DNA of 64,000 bases from Streptomyces sp. NBC_00258 (GCF_036182465.1 NZ_CP108081.1:9362001-9426000), one strand, 5' to 3'; shown: positions 40,871 to 49,333, numbered from the stretch's first letter. Notes: generated by a model from the letters alone, not told the origin. Numbers and translations are program-made.

Positions 40871-41736
40871 GAGGCGACTCCAGTCGTACGGCCGGTGCGG
40901 CGGCGGCGCTGCGCCGTGCTGAGGAAGAGGGCGCCGAGCGTGACGACGTACGGCGCGGCGTCGGTCGCCTGCTGGGGCAGGCCGAGGCCCTGCAGCCGGA
41001 AGCCCGCGGCCTCGGCGACACCGAAGAGCAGGGCGGCGAGCAGGACACCGAAGGGCAGGGCGCGCCCGAGCATGACCGCGACGACGGCGATCCAGCCGCG
41101 GCCCGCCGTCATGTTCTCGGAGAACAACGTGACGTTCCCCAGGGCAAGTTGGGCCCCGGCGAGCCCGCACAGGACACCGGACACGAGCACGGCCGCGTAC
41201 TTGTACCGGGCCGGGCTCACCCCCAGTGTGGCCGCGGCCTCCGGTGCCTCGCCGACCCCGCGCAGCCGCAGCCCCCACACATGCCGCGACAGCATCAGGG
41301 CGGCCACCGCGACCGCGGCCCACGCCAGATACGCGAGCGGAGAGAAGCCACCGACCAACGGGAGCCCGGTGAGTGACGGATCGTCAAAGGTGCCCTGCAC
41401 ACCGAAGATCGTACGCAGCAGGAAGCTGGTCAGACCCACCGCGAGGAGGTTCATGGCCACGCCGAGCACCACCGCGTCGCCGCGCAGCGTGACCGTGCCC
41501 ACGGCCAGGATCAGCGAGTACGCGGCGGCGGCGAGCGCGGCCGCGAGGACGCCGAGCCACGGGCTGCCGGTGAACCAGCTGGTGGCCACGGCCGTGAAGC
41601 AGCCCATCAGCATCATGCCTTCCAGGCCGATGTTGAAGACGCCCGCACGTTCGCACACGGCGCCGCCGAGCGCGGCGAACAGGATCGGGGTCAGCGCGCG
41701 CAGCGCCGACATGAGGAGATCGGAGTCGAAGAACAT
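40867..41736 (-). CDS. nucleoside ABC transporter permease (second)
   Basis: A 289-residue integral membrane protein of the BPD_transp_2 type used with BMP binding proteins. FDSDLLMSALRALTPILFAA start, INIGLEGMMLMG-like loop (VFNIGLEGMMLMGCFTAVAT), and several later hydrophobic segments. The ATG at 41736 overlaps the previous stop in TGATG, and its own stop overlaps the phosphorylase start. It forms half of the import channel. Confidence 0.88.
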   Translation of the reverse strand: MFFDSDLLMSALRALTPILFAALGGAVCERAGVFNIGLEGMMLMGCFTAVATSWFTGSPWLGVLAAALAAAAYSLILAVGTVTLRGDAVVLGVAMNLLAVGLTSFLLRTIFGVQGTFDDPSLTGLPLVGGFSPLAYLAWAAVAVAALMLSRHVWGLRLRGVGEAPEAAATLGVSPARYKYAAVLVSGVLCGLAGAQLALGNVTLFSENMTAGRGWIAVVAVMLGRALPFGVLLAALLFGVAEAAGFRLQGLGLPQQATDAAPYVVTLGALFLSTAQRRRRTGRTTGVAS

Positions 41737-42806
41737 CAGACGAACTCCCCCTGGGTGATGGGCTCTTGGGCCGTCTTCCGTCGCCTGCGCGGGAAGCTCA
41801 GCCGCGCCGCCAGGAACACGATGACGATGGCCTGCAGCACCTGTGTCAGCTCGCGCGGGACCTCCGTGGTGCGCTCCATGGAGAGCCCGCCGACCTGCAG
41901 CACGGCGAAGAAGAACGACGCCAGCACCGTGCCCAGCGGGGCCGCCGCCGCGAGCAGCGCCGCGGTCAGACCCGTCCAGGTGTAGCCGGGCGCGGTCAGC
42001 GAACCGTCGAGGAAGCGGTACGGGAAGCTCAGTACGCCGATCGCGCCGACCAGTCCGGCGAGCGCGCCGGAGGTGGCCATCAACCGGAGCGTGAGCCCTT
42101 TGCGTTCCACACCCGCGTACGCGGCGAAGCGGGGGTTGAGACCGGTCATGCGGATCTCGTACCCGATGGCTGTGCGCCGGTCGGCGAACCAGTACGCGGC
42201 CGCCGCGAGCACGACGAGAACCAGGCCGAACGTCACGGTCGACGTGCCGAAGGCGGGCAGGGCCACGCCGTCCGGGAGCCGCCCTGTCTGGGGCAGGCTG
42301 GATCCGGGCTCCTTGAGCGGATAGCGCACCAGATAGGAGGCGAACGAGGTGGCCGGGTAGCTGAGCAGCAGACTGCTCACCAGCAGCGGTACACCGAACC
42401 GGTTCTCGCAGAGCGCGGCCAGCGCGGCGTACGCGGCCCCCGCCGTGATCCCGGCGAGGAGCGCGAGCACGACGGTGAGCGGCGCGGGCAGCGGCGAGTA
42501 CAGGCCGGTGACGGCGGCCGCGATCCCGCCGAGCACCATCTGCCCGTCCCCGCCGAGGTTGATGAGCCCGGCGCGCAACGGAATCGCCAGCGCGAGAGCC
42601 ATCCCCAGCACGCTGGTCCCGGTACTGAGCGTGGCTCCGATCCCGTCGGCCCCGAGCGAGCCGGTGACGACTGCCCCGTACGCGGCGAACGGATCGGCCC
42701 CCGTGCCGACCAGGAACAGCGCGCCGATGACGAGCCCGGCGAGCACGGAGAAGGTGACGGGGGAGCGGAGCGCCGCCGCTATGCGGTCCGTCGATGGGCG
42801 GGCCAT
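41736..42806 (-). CDS. nucleoside ABC transporter permease (first)
   Basis: A 356-residue membrane protein, the partner of the 40867-41736 permease. The loop LRAGLINLGGDGQMVLGGIA is the conserved EAA-like segment of the BMP-type importers. About nine hydrophobic segments. It starts at ATG 42806, one base after the ATPase stop, and overlaps the next permease by 1 nt. The C-terminal tail is basic (FPRRRRKTAQEP). Confidence 0.88.
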   Translation of the reverse strand: MARPSTDRIAAALRSPVTFSVLAGLVIGALFLVGTGADPFAAYGAVVTGSLGADGIGATLSTGTSVLGMALALAIPLRAGLINLGGDGQMVLGGIAAAVTGLYSPLPAPLTVVLALLAGITAGAAYAALAALCENRFGVPLLVSSLLLSYPATSFASYLVRYPLKEPGSSLPQTGRLPDGVALPAFGTSTVTFGLVLVVLAAAAYWFADRRTAIGYEIRMTGLNPRFAAYAGVERKGLTLRLMATSGALAGLVGAIGVLSFPYRFLDGSLTAPGYTWTGLTAALLAAAAPLGTVLASFFFAVLQVGGLSMERTTEVPRELTQVLQAIVIVFLAARLSFPRRRRKTAQEPITQGEFV

Positions 42807-42807
42807 G

Positions 42808-44463
42808 TCAGTCTCCGTCCGGCGCGTGGGTGTCGAGCGCGGCGGCCGTCCGGTCCGGTGTCGCGGCGGCGGGTGCTGCGGCGGTTGCGGCTGCAGGTGT
42901 GGGCGCGGCCGTGCCGCCCGCCATCGCCAGGCCGAGCGTCGCCTCGTCCGCGTCCGACTTGGCGTACGAAGCCGTCACCCGGCCCTCGTACATCACCAGG
43001 ACCCGGTCGGCGAGGCCGCGGATCTCGCTGAGTTCGGCGGAGACGAGGAGGACGGCGTGCCCCGCGTCGCGGTAGGCGACGAGCTCGTCGTGGATGGCCT
43101 GGATCGCGCCGATGTCCACGCCGCGGGTGGGCTGTTCCACCAGCAACAGCGGTGCCCCGTGGGCGAGTTCGCGGCCGATCAGAAGCTTCTGGAGGTTGCC
43201 GCCGGACAGCGCGGAGGCCGGCACGTCGGGCGTGGACGCCTTGATGCCGAAGCGTTCGACGAGGGCGCGCGCATGGGCGCGTACCGCCGAGGGCGGCAGC
43301 AGTCCGCGCGGTGAGGAGAGCGTCGTGCGGTGGTGGCCCATCGCGAGGTTGTCCGCGACGGTCGCCGTGGGCGCGGTGCCGACCGCGTGGCGGTCCTCCG
43401 GCACGTACGCGAGGCCCTTCGCGCGCCGCTCGGTCGCCGAGGCGTGCGTGATGTCCTCGCCCCGCAGCCCGACCCGCCCGGCGGTGACCGGCCGCAGTCC
43501 TGCGAGTGCCTCGACGAGTTCGCTCTGTCCGTTGCCCGCGACCCCCGCGATGCCGACGATCTCACCGGCACGGACGGTCAGTTGGACCTCCCGCACACCC
43601 GTGGTGCTCAGCCCCTCGACGTCCAGCACGACCTCGCCGGGGCTGCCCTCCGGGTGGACCCGGTCCAGGTCGACCGCGCGGCCGGTCATCGCGGTCGCGA
43701 TCTCGGCGGCGGTCGTGTCGGCGGTGCGCAGCCGCGCGACCACCCGCCCGTCACGCAGGACGGTGACGTTGTCGCTGCCTTCGAGCACCTCACGCAGTTT
43801 GTGCGTGACAAGGATCACCGTGCGGCCCTGCGCGGTCAGCGACCGGAGGACCGCGAACAGGGCGTCGGCCTCGGTGGGCGTGAGCACGGCCGTCGGCTCG
43901 TCGAGGATGAGCGTACGGGCGCCCCGGTGCAGCAGCTTCAGGATCTCCACCCGCTGCCGCAGCCCGACAGGCAGGTCGCCGACCCGGGCGTCCGGATCGA
44001 CGGCGAGGCCGTGCTCCTCGGCGAGTTCACGCACCCGGCGCCGCGCCGCCGCCCGGTCCAGCAGGCCGAAGCGGCGCGGCTCGGCCCGGTAGACGACGTT
44101 CTCGGCGACCGTCAGCGAGTCGAACAGCTTGAAGCTCTGGTGGACCATGCCGAGCCCGGCGGCCATCGCGGCGCCCGGGCTCCCGAAGGACACCTCGCGC
44201 CCCTCGATCCGTATCGAGCCCGCGTCCGGCCGTTCCATCCCGTACAGGACGGACATCAGCGTGGACTTGCCCGCGCCGTTCTCGCCCATCAGGGCGTGGA
44301 TCTCACCGCGCCGGACGGTCAGGTCGACAGAGTCGTTGGCGAGGGTGCCGGGGAAGCGCTTGGTGATACCGCGCAGTTCGACGACCGCGGGCACGTCGAC
44401 CGCGGGTGCGTCACCGGAGGTGTCGACGCCCGCGGCCGGTCCGTCACTTGGTCGCCGGGTCAT
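42808..44463 (-). CDS. nucleoside ABC transporter ATP-binding protein (two NBDs)
   Basis: A 551-residue ATPase from ATG 44463. The first domain is canonical: Walker A MGENGAGKSTLMSVLYG, signature GLRQRVEILK, Walker B LILDEPTAVL. The second domain has the modified Walker A GVAGNGQSELVEALAG usual for nucleoside and ribose importers, LSGGNLQKLLIGREL and a VDIGAIQAIHDEL switch. It overlaps the lipoprotein gene by 20 nt. It powers uptake through the two permeases encoded next. Confidence 0.92.
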   Translation of the reverse strand: MTRRPSDGPAAGVDTSGDAPAVDVPAVVELRGITKRFPGTLANDSVDLTVRRGEIHALMGENGAGKSTLMSVLYGMERPDAGSIRIEGREVSFGSPGAAMAAGLGMVHQSFKLFDSLTVAENVVYRAEPRRFGLLDRAAARRRVRELAEEHGLAVDPDARVGDLPVGLRQRVEILKLLHRGARTLILDEPTAVLTPTEADALFAVLRSLTAQGRTVILVTHKLREVLEGSDNVTVLRDGRVVARLRTADTTAAEIATAMTGRAVDLDRVHPEGSPGEVVLDVEGLSTTGVREVQLTVRAGEIVGIAGVAGNGQSELVEALAGLRPVTAGRVGLRGEDITHASATERRAKGLAYVPEDRHAVGTAPTATVADNLAMGHHRTTLSSPRGLLPPSAVRAHARALVERFGIKASTPDVPASALSGGNLQKLLIGRELAHGAPLLLVEQPTRGVDIGAIQAIHDELVAYRDAGHAVLLVSAELSEIRGLADRVLVMYEGRVTASYAKSDADEATLGLAMAGGTAAPTPAAATAAAPAAATPDRTAAALDTHAPDGD

Positions 44464-45499
44464 CGACCGTCAGCTCTCCGGACACGATCCGGTCGCGCAG
44501 CGCCTCGACCTTCTTCAGTACGTCCTCGTGCTCGGCGATCACGCACTTCGAGGTCGCCACGCCGTCCTCCAGGCCCGTCAGGCTGATGCCGCCCTCCTTG
44601 AGGCCGTACGAGACGGTCTTGCCGCCCTTGCCTGCGAGGACCTGCTCGACGCCGTCGCGCACGGCGACGTCCGTCTTCTTGATCACGTTGTCGACGACCG
44701 TGCCGGGCGCGGCCGTGCACTGGTTGACGTCCACGCCGTACGCGTACGCGCCCTTCGCCTTGGCCGCCTCGAAGACGCCGTAGTTGCCGGCCGCGGCCGC
44801 CGCCATGATCTGGTCGGCCCCCTTGGCGAGCAGCGAGTTCGCCTGCTCCTTGGCGCGCGCCGAGTCGTCGAACGGCGACTGGCCGCCGACGAACCGGGTG
44901 CTCGCGGTCGTCTTCGCGGCGACCTCCTTGGCACCGGCCGCGAACGGGTCGCTGTAGCGCCGGAACTGCGGGGTGTCGAGGACGTCGACCGCGCCGACCT
45001 TGCCGCTCTCACTGAGGAGTCCGGCCTCGGCGCCCGCGAGGTAGACGCCCTCGTGCTCACGGAAGACGGCGCAGCTGACGTTCTTGAACGTCTTCGTCGT
45101 GCACGCGTCGATCACCAGGAACTGCTGCTCGGGGTGCGCCTCGGCCTGCTGCGCGACCACGTCGGCGAACTCGAAGCCGACCAGCACGATGACGTCCGGT
45201 GCGGCGTCGACGGCGGCCTGCACGTTCTGCTGCTGCGAGGCGGTGTCGGAGGACTGGTAGACCTTCTGCGTCCCGTCGTGCGCCTTGGCCGCGGCCTTCA
45301 CTCCGTTGACCGCCAGCTTGAGGAACTCGTTCTGCCCGACCGGGTCCGGCGTCACCAGGGTGAAGGTCTTGCCGCCGCTCTTTGCGGCCGCGGAATCGTC
45401 GTTCTTCGCGGCGGCGTTGCAGCCGGTGGCCACGGTGGCGAGGAGCACCGTGCCGGTCGCGACGGCGGCGAGATGGAGCGAACGGGGTCTACGAGGCAT
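44444..45499 (-). CDS. BMP family nucleoside-binding lipoprotein
   Basis: A 351-residue lipoprotein from ATG 45499 with GGAAGG upstream. The lipobox is ATVATGC with Cys27. BMP/PnrA-like features: KTFTLVTPDPVGQNEFLKLA, VDAAPDVIVLVGFEFADVVA, REHEGVYLAGAEAGLLSESG, and the AYGVDVNQCTAAPG region of the ligand cleft. It captures nucleosides outside the membrane and passes them to the permeases. It is the first structural gene of a six-gene operon and follows a candidate Cys leader peptide by about 137 nt. Confidence 0.9.
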   Translation of the reverse strand: MPRRPRSLHLAAVATGTVLLATVATGCNAAAKNDDSAAAKSGGKTFTLVTPDPVGQNEFLKLAVNGVKAAAKAHDGTQKVYQSSDTASQQQNVQAAVDAAPDVIVLVGFEFADVVAQQAEAHPEQQFLVIDACTTKTFKNVSCAVFREHEGVYLAGAEAGLLSESGKVGAVDVLDTPQFRRYSDPFAAGAKEVAAKTTASTRFVGGQSPFDDSARAKEQANSLLAKGADQIMAAAAAGNYGVFEAAKAKGAYAYGVDVNQCTAAPGTVVDNVIKKTDVAVRDGVEQVLAGKGGKTVSYGLKEGGISLTGLEDGVATSKCVIAEHEDVLKKVEALRDRIVSGELTVDDPATK

Positions 45500-45635
45500 G
45501 GGACTGCCCTTCCGGGAGGTGCGTGCGGCGGCGCGCGCTCAAGCGGGAAACGCTGAGAGGTGAAGGCTGAGAGCAGAGGGTGGAGCGAGGGGGAGAACAC
45601 GGTGGACGCCCGGTGGGGGTCCGGCGTCGCGGCTG

Positions 45636-45701
45636 TCAGCGCTGACAGCAGTCGCTGGCGCACCGGCCGTAGTCGAGGAAGCGGCGCATCGTCAGCAGCA
45701 C
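45636..45701 (-). CDS. candidate Cys-rich leader peptide ahead of the nucleoside importer operon
   Basis: A 21-codon ORF from GTG 45701 directly after AAGGAGG (spacing 4); ATG 45689 is an in-frame alternative. The product contains RRFLDYGRCASDCCQR, with three Cys codons close to the stop. The pattern RR-x-x-(x)-D-x-x-R-x-x-S-x-C resembles the short actinobacterial 'putative leader peptides' linked to sulfur genes. It lies on the operon strand about 137 nt before the BMP lipoprotein gene. Cys-dependent attenuation is inferred. Confidence 0.55.
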   Translation of the reverse strand: MLLTMRRFLDYGRCASDCCQR

Positions 45702-45845
45702 ACGTCCTCCTTCGCGTAGGCCTTCCGGCTGCGGGTGCTGGACTGTAACACCGGTTTCCGGACACCCGCTCGACTGTCTCGAACTGTGGTTCTCCGAGGT
45801 CATGTACGGTGTCGCGCATCTTCGGAACATCAGGAGTGTCCCGCT
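45702..45845. other. divergent promoter region, mtnA / nucleoside importer operon
   Basis: The gap between the leader ORF and mtnA. It must contain both promoters. A leftward TACAGT-like box lies near 45745-45750; hexamers could not be fixed with confidence. Confidence 0.35.
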
Positions 45846-46877
45846 ATGCCCCAGGAACTGCGCGCTGTCGACTGGACCGGAAACAGCCTCGCGCTCATCG
45901 ACCAGACCGTCCTTCCGCACCGGACCGAGACCCGCCGAATCCGTGATGTGGACGACCTGGTGGACGCGATCCAGCGGCTCGTGGTGCGCGGGGCGCCCGC
46001 GATCGGTGCCGCGGGGGCGTACGGGGTTGCGCTGGCGATGCTCCAGGGGCAGCGCGAGGGGTGGTCGCGGGAGGAGATACTCGCGGCCGTCGCACGGGTC
46101 CGTGCGGCGCGGCCCACCGCGGTGAACCTCATGGTGTGCGTCGACCGGGTGCTGACGCGGTTCGACGAGGGGCTCGACGCGGTGCTCGCCGAGGCGGCGG
46201 AGGTGCAGCGGGAGGATGTCGCGGCCAACCGGGCCATGGGGGAGTTCGGGGCGGACTGGCTGCTCAAGCGGGTCGACGTGGACAGGCCGCTGCGGGTGCT
46301 GACCCACTGCAACACCGGGGCGTTGGCCACGGCGGGTTGGGGCACCGCTCTCGGGGTCATCCGCGAACTGCACGCTCGGGGGCGGCTCGAGGTCGTGTAC
46401 GCCGATGAGACGCGGCCTCTGCTGCAGGGATCGCGGCTGACCGCCTGGGAGTTGGTGCAGGAGGGGATCCCTCACTTCGTCCAGGCGGACGGGGCTGCCG
46501 CGGGCACGATTCTTCGGGGCGAGGTGGACGTGGCGATCGTCGGCGCCGATCGGATCGCCGCCAACGGGGACACGGCGAACAAGGTGGGCACCGTGGGGGT
46601 CGCACTCGCGTGCGCCGACGTCGGGGTGCCGTTCCTGGTGGCTGCGCCCACTACGACGGTTGATCTCTCTACGGCCACGGGGGCTGACATTCACATTGAA
46701 CTGCGGGGTGAGGACGAGGTGTTGGAGTGGGGCGGGGTTCGGACTGCTCCCGCCGGGTCTCGTGGGCACAACCCTGCTTTTGACGTCACGCCCGGGCGGC
46801 TGGTCACGGGACTCGTGACCGAGAGGGGGGTGCTGGAGGTGTCCGCGGGGGAGTTGCCGGGGGATCGGCTGCGGTAG
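45846..46877 (+). CDS. mtnA: S-methyl-5-thioribose-1-phosphate isomerase
   Basis: A 343-residue eIF2B-alpha-like enzyme from ATG 45846 with AGGAG 9-10 nt upstream. It converts methylthioribose-1-P to methylthioribulose-1-P. Visible marks: LVVRGAPAIGAAGAYGVAL, the catalytic Cys in LTHCNTGALATAGWGTALGV and the catalytic Asp in IVGADRIAANGDTANKVGT. It is the meeting point of the phosphorylase route and the MtnK route encoded on either side. Convergent with mtnB. Confidence 0.95.
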   Translation: MPQELRAVDWTGNSLALIDQTVLPHRTETRRIRDVDDLVDAIQRLVVRGAPAIGAAGAYGVALAMLQGQREGWSREEILAAVARVRAARPTAVNLMVCVDRVLTRFDEGLDAVLAEAAEVQREDVAANRAMGEFGADWLLKRVDVDRPLRVLTHCNTGALATAGWGTALGVIRELHARGRLEVVYADETRPLLQGSRLTAWELVQEGIPHFVQADGAAAGTILRGEVDVAIVGADRIAANGDTANKVGTVGVALACADVGVPFLVAAPTTTVDLSTATGADIHIELRGEDEVLEWGGVRTAPAGSRGHNPAFDVTPGRLVTGLVTERGVLEVSAGELPGDRLR

Positions 46878-46888
46878 GGCCGGTTCGT

Positions 46889-46936
46889 TGGCTGCGGGTG
46901 CGTGGGGGCTGGTCGCGCAGTTCCCCGCGCCCCTCA
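46889..46936. repeat. dispersed Streptomyces intergenic repeat
   Basis: The phrase GGGGCTGGTCGCGCAGTTCC followed by CCGCGCCCCT is a short element I recognise from many Streptomyces intergenic regions. No function is known to me. Confidence 0.5.
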
Positions 46937-46961
46937 TAGGGGCGCTGCAGGACAGGTAAGT

Positions 46962-46993
46962 AGGAGGGTCGAGGCGTCTGCCTCGACCCTCCT
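46962..46993. terminator. bidirectional terminator between mtnA and mtnB
   Basis: AGGAGGGTCGAGGC (46962-46975) and GCCTCGACCCTCCT (46980-46993) are perfect 14-bp arms with a 4-nt loop between convergent genes. Confidence 0.8.
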
Positions 46994-47012
46994 GCTTTGG
47001 TGTCAACCGGGC

Positions 47013-47621
47013 TCAGTGGCCCGTCAGTTCCAGTTCCAGGAGCCACTCCACGATCTCCGTGTGGTGGCGGGCCTGGCGCGGGGTCTCGCCCCAGACGTAG
47101 AGGCCGTGGCCTGCCACGACCACCGCGGGCATCTGTGGGTTGCGGGCCGCCTCCAAGCGGTCGCCGAGGACCTTCATGTCCTGGCTGTTGGTGATGACGG
47201 GGAGGGTGACCTCGACGTCGTGGGCGGGTTGCCCGATGCCCTTGAGCATCTCCAGGTCCTTGAAGAGGATGCCGCCCGGCACACGGCGGCCCATCGCCAC
47301 GGATGCCACCGTGTGGACGTGCACCACGGCCCCGGCGCCGGTCAACGCGGCCACGCGCGCGTGCAGTTCGGCCTCGGCGGACGGCTTGCCGCCGTTCACC
47401 GCGGCACCCCGGCCGTCGACCAGCACGACATCCGAGGGCGTCAGTTCGCCCTTGTCGTGTCCGCTGGCGGTGACCGCGAGCAGCAGAGGCTCGCGGGAGA
47501 CCACCACGGACAGGTTTCCGGAGGTGCCCCGCATCCAGCCGAAGGAGGCGAAGCGGGCGGACTCGGCGGCGAGGACGGCCCCCGCCTCCTCCAGGTCGAG
47601 TGTGCTGATGTCGGTGGTCAC
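47013..47621 (-). CDS. mtnB: methylthioribulose-1-phosphate dehydratase
   Basis: A 202-residue class II aldolase-like enzyme from GTG 47621 with GGGAG 6 nt upstream and a GTGA overlap with mtnC. It dehydrates MTRu-1-P to the diketo phosphate. Zinc and catalytic residues: RGTSGNLSVV, the Glu of SAEAELHARV (about 85), VVHVHTVASV (His101, His103) and VVAGHGLYVWG. It is the last gene of mtnDCB. Confidence 0.93.
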   Translation of the reverse strand: MTTDISTLDLEEAGAVLAAESARFASFGWMRGTSGNLSVVVSREPLLLAVTASGHDKGELTPSDVVLVDGRGAAVNGGKPSAEAELHARVAALTGAGAVVHVHTVASVAMGRRVPGGILFKDLEMLKGIGQPAHDVEVTLPVITNSQDMKVLGDRLEAARNPQMPAVVVAGHGLYVWGETPRQARHHTEIVEWLLELELTGH

Positions 47622-48343
47622 GTGGTGCTCCCGGAAGTGCTGATGGTGATCTCGTCGAACGTCCCCGCCTGCGCGTGGTCGCCGACGCCCTGCTCGTAGT
47701 ACGGCTCCCCGGGCCGACGGATCCCGACCGCGTGCCAGCCGGCCGCACGGGCCGCGTCCAGTTCGCCCGGCCGGTCGGAGAGGAAGAGGAGACGGCCGGC
47801 CTCCGCACCGGTCGACCCGGCGATACGGCGGTAGGAGTCCGGCTCCTGCTTGGGCCCCGCGTTCTCGGTGTCGTACAGGCCCGAGACGAGCGGCAGCAGG
47901 TCCCCGTCCGGGCTGCTCGTGAACCACGCGCGCTGCGCGGCCACGGACCCGGACGAGTACACGTACAGCCGTACGCCGTCGCCGTGCCAGCGGCGCAGCA
48001 CCGGGACCACGTCGTCGTAGAAGTGGGAGACCAGGTCGCCGCGGGCGAACCCCTCGGACCAGATGAGGCCCTGAAGGGTCTTCAGCGGGGTGGCCTTCAC
48101 GTCCTCGTCGAGCCACTCGTGCAGGGCCTTCTCGACGCGTACGGCGTCGGCGTCGGGCTCGCCTAGCAGTTCCCGTACCTGGGAGACCGCCCGCACGACG
48201 TCCGGATCGGCGCTCCGTTCCGAGAGCACCGTTGCGAAACGAGAGCGCGAGTACGGGTACAGCACGTCGACGACGAACCCCGTGGCGCTCGTGGTGCCCT
48301 CGATGTCGAGCACCACGGCGTCCACGTCGAAACGCAGGCTCAC
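47618..48343 (-). CDS. mtnC: acireductone synthase (enolase-phosphatase E1)
   Basis: A 241-residue HAD-type enzyme from GTG 48343 in a GTGA overlap with mtnD. The loop VVLDIEGTTSATGFV carries Asp13 and Glu15, the D-x-E version typical of MtnC. Further marks: LQGLIWSEGFARGDL, VYSSGSVAAQRAWF and FLSDRPGELDAARAAGWHAV. It enolises and dephosphorylates the diketo phosphate to acireductone. Confidence 0.94.
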   Translation of the reverse strand: MSLRFDVDAVVLDIEGTTSATGFVVDVLYPYSRSRFATVLSERSADPDVVRAVSQVRELLGEPDADAVRVEKALHEWLDEDVKATPLKTLQGLIWSEGFARGDLVSHFYDDVVPVLRRWHGDGVRLYVYSSGSVAAQRAWFTSSPDGDLLPLVSGLYDTENAGPKQEPDSYRRIAGSTGAEAGRLLFLSDRPGELDAARAAGWHAVGIRRPGEPYYEQGVGDHAQAGTFDEITISTSGSTT

Positions 48344-48939
48344 GCCGCGGCCCGGTCCTGCTCGTACCCCGCCGCGATGGTGTCGTAGTCGGGGAAGCGC
48401 CCGGCGATGGTGGAACCGGTGAAGGAGCCGATCCAGCCGTCCTCCTCGTGGAAGAAGCGGATGGCGGTGAACGCCGGTGTCGTCCCCATGTCGAACCAGT
48501 GCGTCGTTCCGCGCGGCACGCCCAGCAGGTCGCCCTTCTCGCAGAACACGGCGTGCACCTCGCCGTTCACGTGCAGATAGAAGATCCCGGAGCCCGAGAC
48601 GAAGAACCGGACCTCGTCATCGTCGTCGTGCGTGTGCTCCTGGAGGAACTTCTCCCGCGCGGCCTTCGCCTTCACGGGGTACTCCGGGTCGTCGCTCGGG
48701 TGCAGCCCGAGGACGTCGACGGTGGTGAAGCCCTCCTCGGCGTTCAGCCGGTCGATCTCCGGCCCGTACGCGGCGAAGACGGTGTCGCTGTCGGCATCCG
48801 CGGGGACGTCCTCGCGGACGGGCCACTGCTCGTAGCGCACCCCGAGCGGCGCGAGCGCGGCGGCGATCTCGGCGGGGTCGGAGGTACGACGCACGGTGGT
48901 CTCGGGACCGGACTCCGGCCACGTCGTCAGCAGGGTCAT
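48340..48939 (-). CDS. mtnD: acireductone dioxygenase (cupin)
   Basis: A 199-residue cupin from ATG 48939 with GGAG 9 nt upstream. Metal ligands His102, His104 and Glu109 in EHTHDDDDEVRFFVSG and His147 in VPRGTTHWFD. With Fe it makes the keto acid precursor of methionine, with Ni the off-pathway products. First gene of mtnDCB. The segment HDDDDE has one Asp more than the HTHDDDE I recall from Klebsiella ARD. Confidence 0.94.
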   Translation of the reverse strand: MTLLTTWPESGPETTVRRTSDPAEIAAALAPLGVRYEQWPVREDVPADADSDTVFAAYGPEIDRLNAEEGFTTVDVLGLHPSDDPEYPVKAKAAREKFLQEHTHDDDDEVRFFVSGSGIFYLHVNGEVHAVFCEKGDLLGVPRGTTHWFDMGTTPAFTAIRFFHEEDGWIGSFTGSTIAGRFPDYDTIAAGYEQDRAAA

Positions 48940-49057
48940 GGGAGCAACTCCAGTGAGGGAAAGGGAGTCCGGATACCGAGACGGGCATCGGGACCGGGTG
49001 TCGGGCCGGAGGAGGGAGGCGGCGCCCACGGGGCGCGGGAGGCGGAAGAAGCTGTGG

Positions 49058-49117
49058 TCAGCCGCGACACGCCGCGCCGGTACAGCGTCGTGTCGCTGTC
49101 GCGCATGGTGTCGTCAT
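49058..49117 (-). CDS. possible Cys-containing upstream ORF before mtnD
   Basis: A 19-codon ORF from ATG 49117 with GAGG 6 nt upstream; the product (MTTPCATATRRCTGAACRG) has three Cys. It lacks the RR-x-x-D-x-x-R pattern of the other two leader candidates. Cys codons are easy to find by chance in this GC-rich DNA, so this is weak. Confidence 0.2.
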   Translation of the reverse strand: MTTPCATATRRCTGAACRG

Positions 49118-49225
49118 CGGAAGCCTCGCTGTCCCGGGTCGTTCGGTGATGGTAACTCCAGACCGATGATCGGCCGAGTGTGACGAAGTCGTTGTCTCAA
49201 CCCCTGAGAAACCGCTTCACCTGCT

Positions 49226-49255
49226 TTGACGGCTGGCTGAAATCGTTCCCATGAT
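49226..49255 (+). promoter_or_regulatory. promoter of the methylthioribose importer operon
   Basis: TTGACG (49226-49231) and CATGAT (49250-49255) are spaced by 18 nt. Transcription would start about 7 nt later, at or beside the ATG of the leader peptide at 49262, making that peptide leaderless. Confidence 0.65.
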
Positions 49256-49261
49256 CTGCGT

Positions 49262-49333
49262 ATGAAGACGCTGCTGCTCGTACGGCGGCTGTACGTGGAC
49301 TTGCTCCGGTCGACCACAGCCCGCTGTCGCTGA
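49262..49333 (+). CDS. putative leader peptide (Cys type) ahead of the methylthioribose importer operon
   Basis: A 23-codon ORF from ATG 49262, predicted leaderless. The product contains RRLYVDLLRSTTARC followed by Arg, matching the actinobacterial 'putative leader peptide' pattern (Arg-rich start, V-D-L-x-R, Ser/Thr, Ala, Cys near the end). Such peptides precede sulfur-assimilation operons and are thought to sense cysteine supply by ribosome stalling. 168 nt separate its stop from the lipoprotein gene. Confidence 0.72.
   Translation: MKTLLLVRRLYVDLLRSTTARCR

Larger units (their letters stand above)
48940..49261. other. divergent intergenic region, mtnD / methylthioribose importer operon
   Basis: A 322-nt gap. 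It holds the promoter of the rightward leader peptide, a weak leftward Cys-containing ORF (49058-49117) and presumably the mtnDCB promoter, which I could not locate. Confidence 0.4.

Noticed and set aside
49040..49105. Second short frame from ATG 49105 upstream of mtnD
   Set aside because: It reads through without a nearby stop and has no leader-peptide pattern.
48940..49261. SAM-responsive riboswitch upstream of the mtn operons
   Set aside because: No recognisable aptamer core; short Cys leader ORFs explain the leader regions better.
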